Positions 25,303 to 37,989 of a stretch of DNA of 64,000 bases are shown here, piece after piece. The position numbers and the translations under genes are program-made. Position 1 is the first letter of the stretch. The number at the start of each line of letters is the position of its first letter. The stretch comes from Morella rubra (taxonomy: Eukaryota > Streptophyta > Magnoliopsida > Fagales > Myricaceae): positions 21,607,351 through 21,671,350 of the forward strand of contig CM025856.1 in the NCBI GenBank assembly GCA_003952965.2, given 5' to 3'. The notes beneath the pieces are model-generated. The model was not told the origin of the DNA and did not search any database. It worked only from the letters and a program-made list of their open reading frames with translations.

Positions 25303-26366
25303 ACTTACCCTCTCAGCTCGTGTATAGTAATCGCATGCACAAAATTTGGGGATTACCGCACGAAAAAAACTCTTATGATCGCTTATTCGAATTTACTTTG
25401 CAGAAGACTTGTTTTAAAACGGTTATTGGTTAAAATGAAGGTCATAAATCAATTTATAAACTTGAATGAAAGAAGTGAAATCTCACAAAATAATAAATCA
25501 GTATATTTGCACTTTACTTAGGAAAACCTTAGTCGGTTAACTACTAAAACGAAAATGGCAAAATCGTAAAAAGTATCAATCGTAATAATATGCACTTATT
25601 TAGGAAAATCGCATTACCGAATTAAGTTGAAAACTGATTGGTATCAAAAAAAGATTAAGGCGAGATTAAAAGAAATTAATAAACCTTATAGAAAGAAAAT
25701 CAACATAGAGAAATACACACTTTCCTTTAATTGAACAAGGTTTGGTACAAAATGGGCCTTCAGGAGGATTACAAAAGAATACGACTAGGTTATACAAAAA
25801 TATGAGCTTCCTATAGTCCACCTACCCTATACAACCACATTTCAAAGGATCAACAACACTTGGCCCAATTGAAATTTAAATGCAATTAAACAAGCATTTG
25901 AAAATACTTAAGCTCAAATAAAATCAAATATCCGAAATAATAATATCAAATTAGACAAATAACATCATATTAATATAAGAAAAAGAATTTATTAAAACCA
26001 AGGTTAAAAAATACAATATTTAAACCAAGAAAGAGAAATTCGGTCATGTACTAAAAATTAAGCAAATTACTCTAAAATATTATAGGAAATAAAATCAAAT
26101 CAATTAGACAATTTAAACGCATAGATTGCAATAAAAATAGTGATCTTAATTTAAAGATTAAAAATTAAAGGAAAGAAATCCTATAAGCAATTTATCAAAT
26201 GATAAATATTAATCTAAACACTAAGATCATGAATTAAAGCAAATAAAACAAGTACCAAAAGATCACATTTACTAAAAATATTTAAAAGAAAATCTTAACA
26301 CAAAGATTTCAAAAGTAGCTCAAAAGGTTAGGGGTGTCACATGATCACACAAAAAAAGAAAGAATA
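25303..26366. mobile_element. AT-rich insertion, possible LTR remnant
   Basis: This sequence interrupts copy C after gagtgctgg. It is very AT-rich and noncoding. At 26331-26341 it reads ggggtgtcaca, the inverse of a TGTGACACCCC start common to plant LTRs, so a minus-oriented solo LTR is possible. I found no matching left end or target duplication, so this stays tentative. Confidence 0.3.
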
Positions 26367-26813
26367 AATACACTTTTCACCCATCAACTACTAGATTTAT
26401 AACACATTTCACCATAAACTACTAGTTTTTACACATTGCACCCTCCAACTACTAAAGTTAGACACTTTGCACCATAAACTACCAGTTTTGACATATTACA
26501 CCCTCCAGCTACCAAAGTTAGACACTTTACACCATAAAATACCAATTTTGACACTTTACACCCTCCAACTATTAATGTTAAACATTTTGCACTCTCTATT
26601 TAACAATAATACCCTTGAGAGATTAATGAATTGACAACAATATCTTTAATATGTGCAAAATGGGTCAAGGGCATTATTGTCATTTTAGTCTAAAAATTTG
26701 ACAAAAGGTGCAAATGTCTAATATTGGTAGTTAGAGGGTGCAATGTGTCAAAACTGGTAGTTTATGGTGCAAAGTGCAAAACTTATGGTAGTTCGTGGGT
26801 GAAAAATTGTATT
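26367..26813. mobile_element. Fold-back MITE of about 450 bp
   Basis: The two ends are long imperfect inverted repeats. The left side starts aatacacttttcaccca and contains caccataaactac, then cagttttgaca; the right side inverts to aatacaatttttcaccca with the same internal motifs. Motifs caccataaactac and caccctccaactac also recur in direct orientation within the left arm, showing internal duplication. It is noncoding. No clear target duplication was found. Confidence 0.75.
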
Positions 26814-26853
26814 CCCCCCCCAACAAAAAAAAAAATACAACTTTGGTCGGGGA

Positions 26854-27983
26854 CAGGAGTAGATTCAGGGGGTGGGAGGGGGCCATCACCCCCCCAATTT
26901 TTTTTTAAAAAAAAATCTCTATTTTATGGGATTTTGGAAAAAGTTCACCCCCATATGGTCATCCTACCCCCCAATTTTTTTGGAAAAATTGGTTCATATC
27001 TACACAAATTTTAAAAAAATTAGTTAATATTAAAAAAAAATTATATGATTAAGGAATTTTGAAAAATTCTCCCTTGTAGTTATTGATGCTACACAAATAT
27101 TGAAATTTGAAATTTCAGTTGAACTACTGAAGAAGGCTTTTCTACAGAAATGTAATGCCTTCAAGTTTTGAAAATACAAAAGCTCGAATTTATTTTGAAA
27201 GGACAGATTTTGAAATTGAAATTTCATTTTCAAAGTAAATATTGCCTCCAAGATTTTTGAAGTTGAAATTTTATTTTCAAAACAAATATTGTCATGTTTT
27301 CTTAGACATTAAGGGCATGTTTATTTGGAAAAGTATTCTAGAATATAATGTATTCAACAACATTTTCAAAACTAACATCAAAATCTCTAAAAATCCTACA
27401 CAAACACCAATACATTTTACATAAACTTTAACAGCTTTGTACACAAATTTCAATATCTTTTCAGAAAAAATTCTAATAAATCTCTTTTCTCCATACTTTT
27501 CCATCTAACTCCAATACATTTTTACTAAACAATTACATCAAATCATCTCTCTCTACACATTTTTACAAATTTTAATAAAAATTAAATATCTTAAAACTTT
27601 TCAACAAAAAAATCATAAAAATCTTACAATTTTAAATAAAACAACATCCCCTCTTCTCTCATCAAAATCAAAATTTTTGAAGGATGGCTTCTACCTTGAC
27701 AAGCCTCAAAACTTGAGAAATAAATTACTGTAACTTTAGCATAGAACAATTTATAGATGACTTTTATTCTTTATAACATGAACTCAATTAAGAGATTTAT
27801 AGAATCATAGGTTTCATGTGTTTGATTTTTTTTATGTATCCAAATTGAAGTTGCTATAAAATATTATGCATAATTTTCTTTTATTATAATTATAATTCAT
27901 ATTAGAAATTATATTTTTTAGTTTATTTAAATAATAATAATAAATTAATTCGCCCCAAAGAAATATCCTGGATCCGCCACTTA
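26854..27983. mobile_element. 1.1-kb noncoding element inserted in copy C
   Basis: Copy C sequence stops at cgggga (26848-26853) and resumes at cgggga (27984-27989), a 6-bp candidate target duplication. The element's left end caggagtagattcagg and the inverted right end taagtggcggatccagg are similar, suggesting terminal inverted repeats. The interior is AT-rich and encodes nothing recognisable. The ancestral uninterrupted site is visible at 40085-40100. Confidence 0.65.
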
Positions 27984-28569
27984 CGGGGAACTGAGCTTTG
28001 CTGATGGCTCTTCTTCTGCTTTTTGTCATACACTTTCTTTGCCTCATCCCTCGAAGGCAAATCAGATTCCACCATCCTGCAATTAAAGAAAATCCATATA
28101 TACTGTTAATATGCAACCATCTTCGCACTGAAAAAAAAAAATGCACTCCTGCAACTTGATTAGTCAACATTAGGGCTAAAGTCATTGTACAATAAGTAGG
28201 TCATTTCAACGTACTTAAAGCCCTATATATAGATGTCAAATAGACAAAAACTAAAAACAATACCGGCCCTTTTAATGTATGCAGATAACAAAGTGCCTTC
28301 CATCTGCAACTAAAATCCAGAAAGCCCAAAATTCTTTTGGCATCAAATGGACGACCTGGCAAAAATGGATTAGTTTATCAACTTCCCCGAACAGTACTAT
28401 CAGAATCAAATTCAAAAGGAATATACGGAAAAGAAAATAGAAACCAGGAAGATTGGATAAAATGCAAAAGGTTCAAAACCATTATATACACGTGATATCA
28501 GGGGTATCTAGTTTAAGGGTATGCCTCGACATGCAAAGTGCTGCGCGCATAAGCATTTGAGCGGTCACC

Positions 28570-28930
28570 AGCGTCGAAAAGTACTTACTTATTTTAACAC
28601 TTATTTAACTCCTTTAAAATCTGAATGGAAGTTGCCTCTTATCTTATCCCTTTCCTTGTCAATCCAAATCCGATTCTAAATGCTAATAGATAACTCATGA
28701 CACCTGCAGAAGCAAACATGCAAACAAACAACCATAAATGGACAAAGGGAATGAGAGTGATGTATTAATCTTCGGACAAAGACTGTGATTTTTCAGGTCC
28801 TATAAATATACTTTTTCAGTCTCGGGCTTGTGATAGAGCTCTGCAGCTCATGTTTTGCCACGCGATGGATCACGAGCTCTCCTCTGTCTCTGAGCACACA
28901 TGCAACTCGGTGGGACTGGCTTTGCCAAAC
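28570..28930. repeat. Dispersed repeat, left copy (partner at 63683-63945)
   Basis: From aaaagtactta through ctctgtctctgag this sequence parallels 63683-63945 in the same orientation. Shared segments include ttatccctttccttgtcaat and ctcgggcttgtgatag. The left copy has an extra ~30 bp before atcacg. It directly follows copy C. Its identity is unknown. Confidence 0.75.
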
Positions 28931-29765
28931 CTTTCAACACTTCTAAGGTATAACGATTTCTTTTATTTGTTTATGATTTCGCTTTGCTTGACTCGTCAAC
29001 AATCCACTATAGTCAATGCTAAGCAAATCATTCCATTACATAAAAAATTATTTTCTGCAATATCTTATTTTAGACTGTATCTTGAAGTAACGGCTTGAAC
29101 CTTTTTTTTTTTTAAATAAAAAATAAAACATTTCGATCACGTAGATTAACTTATTAATTGTTGGAGGAAATATCTGTCATTGTAATCTCTCGAAAAGAGA
29201 AACAAAATGTAACCCTTACCCAGCTTTGGACCTTTGTGATAGGTGCGCCACGGATGAGGATCCCTGACCGAATTGCAGGGGTCCACAGCTCTCTCTCTCT
29301 TTCTCTCACTCTCTCTTCGAATTGCACCTGTTACTGAATTGCAGAAAATCCCGATCCGGTACACCACAATGAGAAGAAAGAGTTGGGTGGGTCCTCCCAC
29401 CTCTTGCCACGAGTTGGGTACTGGGTAAGGCAGCGCAGTGGAAAGATAGGTGGTCCTTCCTGGCTCTAACATTTTATGTTTTCTCGAAAAAAAAGGACAA
29501 AATAATAATCAGAATGACAGACACGAAACTTCCTTCATTTTAGCGAGCTAAATGAAACATCTTTTCTTCTCTCTCCACATTAAATTATTACTTTTCACTC
29601 TAAAATATAAAAAATTTATTCAAATAATCTTTCTTTACTTTTTCACCAACTCTAACACCTTGATATTTTAAACATCCCAATATTTTAACAATCAAACACA
29701 GTAGACTTCATCGAAGTAGACATTAAAAATGGCCACGTGTCATCCGCAGGTCAAGTAGACCATGG
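28931..29765. other. Intergenic with MITE-like end
   Basis: No gene was supported. The stretch 29560-29700 (ctctctccacattaaatt to caatcaaacaca) resembles the short AT-rich TGTGTTT-ended elements at 43597 and 55466. A GC-richer stretch at 29220-29460 has no coding features. Confidence 0.35.
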
Positions 29766-29770
29766 AAGTA

Positions 29771-32700
29771 TGTAACACCCCACCTGTTTAATATAATAGT
29801 TTAATATAGCTGTTTAATATCGTGTTTATGTAAAGGATATAAGTTATAATAGATGGACTCATGTGAAATATTTTTCTTCCTTGCGCTTACATTTACAGGG
29901 GTAACTAGGCAGGCAGGATATAGGGTCTGACAAGACAGGTCAGGAGTGCCCGGGGAAAATCCTGGAAGGATCCGGGGTAACTGGGAGTTAAAGTCCCGGG
30001 ATGACCGAGAGCAGCACTCCCAGGTGAGCTGAACCGAGCAGTTTTCGGGAGTTTGGGACCCGAGCAGTTCTCAGGAGTTTTGAGACCCGAGGATTACCGT
30101 GTTTTGAGACCTGGATCCCAGGTGTACGGTGCCCTGTATAGCCGGGATGCCTTGGAACAGGCCTGGTAAGAGAGTTACCCGACTCTATTGCCTGGGATGT
30201 CTGGGGATATGGGAGACTCGGGATGACTGAGTGTTGACTTCCTGGGGTGACTAGGAGCTAAATTCCCGGGATGACTAGAATTGCACTCCCGGGATAGCTG
30301 AGAATTGAACTCCTGGGCTCACCGGGAATTTAATTCTCGGGATCACCGAGAGCTGGACTCCCGGGATGACCAAGACCTAGACCTGGCATACTCTAGACCT
30401 GAAATTTTGGGGTACTGAGCCCTGTATGCCAGGGCGTACCATGCGCGGGATGACTGAGCCCTGTATGCTCGGGCTTACTTTTTATGTTACCTTTTTCCAC
30501 ATGCCTTAACCGTATGGTGTACATTAAATGCACTCTTATTATGTTTTATCTGGTCACTTCGATGGCGCTTTGTCATTGGCGTATATTTTAATTTACTGCT
30601 TGTTAATAGATACGTGAGATATGGGAGTTTAGGTGGCTGCTTATGAATGGGTACAACATGGTTTACAATGATTGTCTAGACCTCTAGCTAAGGGTGTGTA
30701 GACTGGTCAGGGAAAATTCATCGTTAATTAATTCTGCTTAGGTTGGAAACAAAACAAAAAGAATAAAAGAGAAACTTACTCGACTAACACTGACAATGAT
30801 ATAGGAGAAAACCATCTGACCGAAAGAAAAAGGGAGGGAGAGTGACGTGAAAAACCTTGTGACCAAAGGAAACACTAACCGAAGGAGAAAAGGAAGGAGA
30901 GATTGAAAGAAAAAGGGGAAGAGACCACGAGAAAGTGATAGAGAGAGAGGTAGTTCGGCCTGCACCCTTTCTTTCCCCTCAGCTTTTGTCTTTTCTTTTC
31001 CTAACTTAGTATCTTGCTGTTTAGGTGTTTTATCATCCAAGGAAGCAGTACAACCACGACAAGGTAAGGGTGTAGAGTTTTGTCCTAAACAGAGGTGTTG
31101 GGGTGTTCGATTATGGATAAAGTGATTGCATCTCATGAACTGGAAATGCTAAAAAAGCTTGTTCTATGTGTTGGAAGGAAGGAAAGAGGGAACAACAGTG
31201 GCCTAAGATATGCACGTGTGACTTTTGTCATGAGTTGGAAAAAAGGAAAGCAAGTTGTACTTTCATGTTATTCGATTTTGTGCTGAAATCAAAATAAATA
31301 AAAACATGCAAAGGACTTAGTAAGCCATGATGAGCCCGGGGAGGCTTTTCTGTTGGAACAACATGCAGGGGAACTAATGCCCAATGTACTGACCTAGCCG
31401 GGCCCTAGGATCCTTGAACTTCTTCTAGGATAGCCGGTCCTTAGTGGATTTAGAGAAAAACCAACCAAGCTGCATAAGTTGTTGGACTTGCCTATTACAA
31501 CATGTTGTGCTTATAGCGTCAATTCTGATGATTTAAATATTTTTTATTTTTCATATCTATCTAAGGCTTGTTGTGATTATATTGTTCAAGTATGATGATC
31601 TAACTCATGAGATCCAAGGATTATAGCATATGAAATAGACAAATTAAATCATTTAGTGTAAACCCTTGCTGTCCAAAACGTCCCAGGAATCCTTGAAATA
31701 TTTGCATGAAAATTTGTGTAAATGTGGTATATGGTCACAGTAAAAATTTTAGCTCAATCGAAGGTCGGGAAAGGTCAAAAATGCCCCTAGAGGTCTCTAA
31801 GGGCAGTTTCGACATTTTGCATTAAACGTTAGGGTAAAAATGTACGAACTGGGAAAATAACCTAATGGCTGTGTAGAACATGAAAAATATATGGGGAAAC
31901 CCAAATTTGAGTCCAAACCAAGTAGAATTAGGGCTCAAATCACAAAGTCCGTTTAGCAGCCTAAATGGACTTTAGGCCCGTTAAACCTAAACAAGCCCAA
32001 TAAGCCTTGAAACCTTAGGGATAAGCCCATTAGAGTCTAATAAGGTCCAAGAGGCCCTCACTCGTGGATTTTAGTAAAAATTTGATATTGCTTAATAATT
32101 GACATGTCTTAAGCCATATTAAAAGAAAAGGTTATTAATTTGCCTCAAATGAAAGATATTAAATGTGAAGATGCATATGTGCATTTTATAATCAACTTAT
32201 GTGAATTGTGAATCTGTTTTGCATATGATACATGTTGCATCAATATATCATGGGTATGGGAAATGTGTTGACCAAACTGACCAAATGACCGGAACGAAAC
32301 TCATACCCAGAGGTGGTCCTATGACAGGGTGATGGTATCGATCACAACAGTGGGATAGTGCAAGCCACCACTGAAAGAATAGTGGTTGGTATCCCTGGCG
32401 TGAAACAGTGTACGCTTGACAGGGTCCTAGTGCCAAGGCATGGGACAGTCCCAGAAGAGAGGAGGGACGCACAACCCTGACTCTGGGGGTTAAACAGAGC
32501 GACGAAAGGACACCTCTATAGACAGGAAAAGAAAGAAAGAAAGTGCAATGACCGGGAAACAGATGCATCATTCCTGCATTGCATCGATCACACATCGTTA
32601 TCCTGTTTATTCTTATCGATGCTTATTTCTTATTGTTTACCTGCTACTATGATTGTTCATGACATGTCCCTTTTCCCCCTTTACTGAGTCAATAGGACTC

Positions 32701-33526
32701 ATCCCTTTTAATTGTTTCATCTTTTGTATGTACGACTGTGGATATCGAACCTGACAGATACTGACCTTTACGAGCGAGCAGATTCTAGATGTTGATCCGT
32801 ATATTTTAGTCATGACGATATGGACTTTCGTCACATATACGTTCGAGGTATACATGGGGTACAAATCCCAATGGTATCTCACGGATCCACCTACAACCCT
32901 AGTTCCCTTAGTTGAGAATGTTGGGCTGGTTGATGTTGACCCGACTCTCTTGTACGATGTCCTTCCTCCACTGGCACCATCGATAGAGGGTATCGGGAAA
33001 AATGAGATTATTGACCTAACCTCAGACACTGAGTCGAGGATTAACTAGATGTCAGTTGTAGTCGCTTTTTGTTTAGTTAGTTTAAACCCTTTTCAGATAG
33101 CAGGTTTCACAGATGTTGTAGGACGGAAAGCTGTAGATAGCTTCGGTTTTTGTAATTATTTACCTCGTTACTTTTGTATCCTCGTGAAGGCTTTTGTTCT
33201 TTGTACAATGCTACTAGTGAAAAAATTTTGTATTTATATTTTTGAAATTTCCTTTTATTCTGTTTCTTCTTTGCGCCACAAGCTACTTTCACTTCTTTAT
33301 CTTTGTTTTTAAAATGTTTTTATAAGTCCATCTCCTTATTCAATTCAGTGTGGTCATGAAACTATTATTTAATATATTTATACATTTCAATAAAACGTTT
33401 TCACTAAGTTTTTTCAAAGCCAGTTACCAGGCCTTTATAAGATTAATGCGTGCTATAATCCCCGCTTATGTGTATTCCATTACTATAAAAGAGCGTAGAG
33501 AGTAAGTACTGACATGGGACGTAACA
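29771..33526. mobile_element. 3.76-kb LTR-type element (probable solo LTR) with 5-bp target duplication
   Basis: The element begins TGTAACACCCC and ends GGGACGTAACA, the TG...CA ends typical of Ty3-type plant LTRs. It is flanked by identical 5-bp repeats, aagta, at 29766-29770 and 33527-33531. I find no reverse transcriptase, integrase or gag motifs, and no second copy of the start sequence inside, so a large solo LTR is the best reading. A 24-bp minisatellite lies at 30249-30367. Short open frames inside (e.g. 32812-33048) match no domain I know. Confidence 0.72.
30249..30367. repeat. 24-bp GC-rich minisatellite inside the LTR element
   Basis: Five consecutive 23-24-bp units (starting 30249, 30273, 30296, 30320, 30344) each end in a ctcccgggat-like core. 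More degenerate copies extend left to about 29930. They are GC-rich against an AT-rich background. Confidence 0.7.
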
Positions 33527-33531
33527 AAGTA

Positions 33532-34320
33532 CCTTGCAAATGGTACCATACTGCACCAAACAAGGCCATGCGTTTGTCCACCAGTTGCCTTAAAAAAAAA
33601 AAAAAAAAAAAAGGCCTTGCGTTTGTCAAAAGTCAGAAGAACAAAGTTCGTGGGGGAATATACAAACCATCATTGGATTTCCCAAGGTGTCCGCTTTACC
33701 GGTTTAGTCAGTAAGGTTGCCTCTTCTAACCGGCCATTTCGGGTCGTGCCGCAGCGAACCTCACCTACCTTTCTCCCCAGCATATCCAATATGAAAAGGC
33801 CACACCTGCAAGAAACGTGACTTTTCCTATTCATTTTTGTTGACGCGCACGAAGCTGGTGTGCGCTTGTCCCCTCTGCTCTTCCGCGGAACTTGCAAAGT
33901 CTCTCTCCACCGACCAGGGTTTCTTCAGTGCCAATTTAAGGCTCGTATAATTGTCTGGTTCCGGTTATGTTTTCGATTATCTTCTGTCATGCTAATACCG
34001 TGTGCAAGAATTTTAAGCTCGCCGGAAAAACTAGCTGGAAAGTTTCTGCTTTGTCATTTCAAATAGGTCTCAGTTGTTTATATGTGTATCACGCTGCTTG
34101 TGTCTGAATTCTGAATTGGTGAATTAAAATCTGCTTATAATATGCTTTAACAATCGTTCAGGACTCCTCCTCGGTTGACTCTGGAAGTATATTGCTTGTG
34201 ACGTTGATTGTAAATCAGTTTCTTTCTCGATCGGCGTCTAAATGCAGATTTTCAACATTTAAACTGCTACTGGATTTGCTATAGTGGGTATTCGAGAATT
34301 CAAGAATTGACATTTCGAGA
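33532..34320 (+). promoter_or_regulatory. Upstream and 5' leader region of the invertase gene
   Basis: This contains a long A-run (33592-33612), then a GC-richer stretch and pyrimidine-rich DNA leading to the invertase ATG. A 5' UTR intron is plausible, but its sites cannot be fixed from sequence alone. No separate gene was seen. Confidence 0.35.
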
Positions 34321-37300
34321 ATGTCACCGAATGTAACGGACGCGTCCCGAAATGGAAGCAATAAGAGTCTTGAGACGTTGGGCAGTATATTTGAATTTGA
34401 AGACTTAGATATTTTGAAGTCGTTGGACAGACCAAGGCCGGTTCAAATAGAGAGGCAAAGATCCTTTGATGAAAGGTCATTCAGTGAATTATCGAGTTGT
34501 CTATCGCCTCGGGCATTTGGCAGAAATGCTGACAATTCTGGACACGTCATAGACCATCACGAGTATGTATCTTCTCCGTGTAGAAGGTCTGGTTTTAATA
34601 CACCTAGATCAGATAGCTACTTTGAGTCACATCCCATGGTAGCTGAAGCATGGGAAGCCTTGAGGCGTTCCTTGGTTTACTTCCGCGGGCAACCTGTTGG
34701 GACGATTGCTGCAATTGACAATGCTATTGAAGAACTCAACTATGATCAGGTAAATCTCGATTGCCCATGTCTGCTCTATCAAAATAATGATAACTTCATC
34801 CTGAAGTTGGATCGTTATATTCTATATTTCTTTTCCACTGGGCTCTAGAGATGTATATTTGACTAAGGGGAAGCACAATAGATCAATGGTATCCTCGTTA
34901 ATCACAAGGCACAGTTGAGTTTTAAATGTACAGGGAAAAAAAGAGCGATTTTTCATTAGTCGAGTTGAGTTATAATTCAAGATGCTATTAGAGAGTCTAT
35001 ATGCGATGTATCAATACGTGTCCCGATACTGGTCTCCAAGTTTCTTTTTCCAGATGCTATTAGGATGTACAAAGTTTGTTGAAAGTTTGCAGCAGTTATT
35101 CGATTGAAGTCACCATTGTTTCAGCTAATAGGATATTTAGTTTGTAATTCTGACGCTGCTAAGTGGGCATAAATATAAGCAGTGCCACAAGGTATCCCGC
35201 AATACTCGTTAGCAACTAAGATGTTTGGTCCATTGAAAACTTGTTGTAGTCCCAAATTTTTGTTCCTTTTCTGTTTGTTTACCATGTTGTCCATCAACAA
35301 TGGACAAATAAAGTGCTTTTCATTTCTTTCCTTTTGCGCAGGACAAGTAATAGTGACTTCCTCTACTTGGCAGGTCTTTGTTAGAGACTTTGTCCCAAGT
35401 GCGCTGGCTTTTTTGATGAACGGGGAGGAGGAAATAGTCAAAAATTTTCTTTTGAAAACTCTTCGCCTTCAATCTTGGGAGAAAAGGATTGATCAGTTCA
35501 AACTAGGAGAAGGAGTTATGCCCGCAAGTTTCAAAGTGCTCCATGACCCTGAAAGGAACACTGAAACTGTGATTGCAGACTTTGGTGAGAGTGCAATAGG
35601 AAGAGTAGCTCCTGTTGACTCTGGATTTTGGTGGATTATATTACTCCGTGCATATACAAAACATACAGGTGACTCTTCCTTGGCAGAATTGCCTGAATGC
35701 CAAAAGGGTATGCGCCTCATCTTGAGTCTGTGTCTCTCTGAAGGCTTTGATACATTCCCAACTCTGCTATGCGCTGATGGATGCTCTATGATTGACCGCA
35801 GAATGGTAAGTTCTCCTCCCTGATTTATGATAAATTTAACAGTCGATGTTCAAAACAGCACTTATCATGTACTCAATTGGACTAAGAGTTGAGATGACTT
35901 ACCTGCCCAAATAATAGATTGAAACTCCAGATTTGTGTATCTGTTGCATTGGAAGTTTCCCTGCCTGCTCAGAATCTTAATTTCCCAATGCTAGTTTGTT
36001 AAGCTCTTCCATCTGGTATCCAGCGCATGATTGAGAAACATTTGCTGATCAGTTATAATGTTGGGACTAACTCTCTGTGTGAACTACTGAACTATGTGTT
36101 GTCTTGCATACCGGCACAGATGGAGCACCCACTTTAACTTTGAATCGTCTCTGTTATGGCTTTTTGACAAACAGATGTGATCTCTATTACAGGTCTTTAA
36201 TTCTTTTGTGTTGCGTACCTCTAGTGGTGGCACTAGAAAATTTACGCTCAAATGTGTAGTTGTCATTATGTCTTTGTTTTTGTTTTTATAAAATCTCTGT
36301 ACAATTTTGTGTACTATAATTGTCGAATTCTTTATCATGCAGGGAGTATATGGCTATCCTATTGAAATTCAAGCACTCTTTTTCATGGCTCTAAGATGTG
36401 CTTTGCTCTTGCTTAAGCACGATGTTGCAGGAAAGGAATTTGTGGACAAAATAGCGAACCGTCTTCATGCTCTTAGTTTTCACATGCGGAGCTATTTTTG
36501 GCTGGACTTAAAGCAGCTTAATGACATTTATCGGTATAAAACGGAGGAGTACTCTCATACTGCAGTAAACAAGTTTAATGTTATGCCGATTCCCTTCCAG
36601 ATTGGGTGTTCGATTTCATGCCAACTCGTGGTGGTTACTTCATCGGCAATGTCAGTCCTGCAAAAATGGATTTCCGTTGGTTCTGCTTGGGCAACTGTGT
36701 GGCAATTTTATCATCTTTGGCAACACCTGAGCAATCTGCAGCTATAATGGATCTCATTGAATCACGCTGGGAAGAGTTGGTTGGAGAAATGCCATTGAAA
36801 ATTTGTTATCCAGCAATAGAAAATCACGAATGGCGAATTGTAACTGGATATGACCCAAAAAACACTAGGTGGAGTTACCATAATGGGGGCTCTTGGCCAG
36901 GTGAGCTTTTGCTGAGACTTTCTGATACGATGAATCGTCAGTTGTTACTTTTGCTAAAGTTGTGAGTAATGTTGACCCTGAAAGTGAACATTTTGATTTC
37001 ATGGAAATTTCAATCACACCCAAGACATAAACAATTAGAGCTTATCGCAGAATTTCTTATGCCATATTCTGCTGCATAGCATAAGCTAATTGGAATCACA
37101 CCACTGCTATTCTACAGATAGACATTATGAGAGCACGATTTTTTTTCAGAAACCATGTTACAAGAAATGCGATTTATGTAGTTGTTTTCCCTCTGCAGTC
37201 CTTTTATGGCTGCTCACAGCTGCATGTATCAAGACTGGACGTCCCCAGATTGCAAGACGAGCCATTGAACTTGCGGAAAGCCGGTTGTCCAAAGACCACT

Positions 37301-37494
37301 GGCCGGAATATTATGACGGAAAACTTGGAAGGTACATTGGAAAGCAGGCTCGTAAATACCAAACCTGGTCTGTTTCGGGGTACTTGGTAGCAAAGATGAT
37401 GCTTGAAGATCCTTCCCATTTGGGTATGATATCTCTGGAGGAAGACAAGCAGATGAAGCCCGCTTTAAAAAGATGTGCGTCGTGGACTTGTTGA
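34321..37494 (+). CDS. CINV: Alkaline/neutral invertase (GH100, cytosolic type) with a 1-bp frameshift in exon 3
   Basis: Alkaline/neutral invertase hydrolyses sucrose to glucose and fructose; this clade (CINV/A-N-Inv) is mostly cytosolic, and no transit peptide is evident. Four exons: 34321-34749, 35374-35805, 36343-36900, 37199-37494. Landmarks include [114 protein letters not shown] and the family C-terminus ASWTC. The expected length is about 571 residues. Within exon 3 the frame breaks after NKFNVMP. One base is missing between 36587 and 36588 compared with the family, after which the correct frame ([14 protein letters not shown]) continues in +1 to the normal end. All splice sites and both flanking halves are otherwise perfect, so a sequencing error is as likely as a recent null allele. 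Confidence 0.92.
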
Positions 37495-37980
37495 TAGTTG
37501 TCGCGTTTCAACTTCAACGTCCTTTCTCCAATCTCTCTCTCTTCATCTTTCCTTTCCCACTTTTGAACACTTACACTAGATGTGTTGTGCTTTACGAGAC
37601 GATGGAATTCAAGCAATTTACGGGTTGATTGGTTCTCTCAGACTCAGTAGGATGTTACTTGCGCTTTCTTTTTCCATATTTCTGTTCTTGAAGCACTTAG
37701 CATGGTAGATTTGCATCTTCTTCATTTCCTTAGCCCTTCAGCTGAACACATATCTAGATTGTGATTCAGCAGAATCGATTTCGTCTGTTTATGTTCTGCA
37801 TATACGGCACGTGCATACTCTTCGTGTTCAGATTCTTGACTTTATTTTTCTTCAGATTCTTGATTTTATTTTTCTTCTAACGTATTCAAGGCCACCATTA
37901 TTAGTGTTGGTTCCGTGAATTCGAATTCATGGTATGGCGCAGAGTTTGTTGAAACGGCAGATTTGTTGGTAGCTGATCTA
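37495..37980. other. Invertase 3' UTR and intergenic
   Basis: This is the 3' untranslated region of the invertase gene followed by AT-rich DNA. Tandem repetition of tcttgattttatttttctt occurs at 37837-37880. No gene was seen. Confidence 0.4.
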
Positions 37981-37989
37981 ACAAATTTA

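Larger units (their letters stand above)
25075..28545 (-). pseudogene. Copy C: decayed, transposon-split relic of the Lys/Glu-rich nuclear-protein gene
   Basis: Three blocks match the gene at 39.7-43.3 kb in the same order and orientation. Block 25105-25302 matches its last exon (39870-40060). Block 26836-26853 (acaactttggtcgggg) matches 40081-40096. Block 27984-28540 matches the exon start, splice acceptor and third intron, including the 3' part of the ndhK insertion. Compared with copy A it has frameshifts, in-frame damage, two deletions (about 450 and 630 bp in the intron) and two insertions (25303-26835 and 26854-27983). It contains no exon 1-3 equivalent. It is much more diverged than A is from B, so it is an old paralog rather than an allele. 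Confidence 0.82.

Noticed and set aside
30738-31136. 132-codon minus-strand open frame
   Set aside because: It lies within the LTR-type element, has low complexity (GA/CT-rich DNA) and contains no recognisable domain.
32248-33048. Short frames that might be retroelement coding remnants
   Set aside because: No gag, protease, reverse transcriptase, RNase H or integrase motif is visible in any of them.
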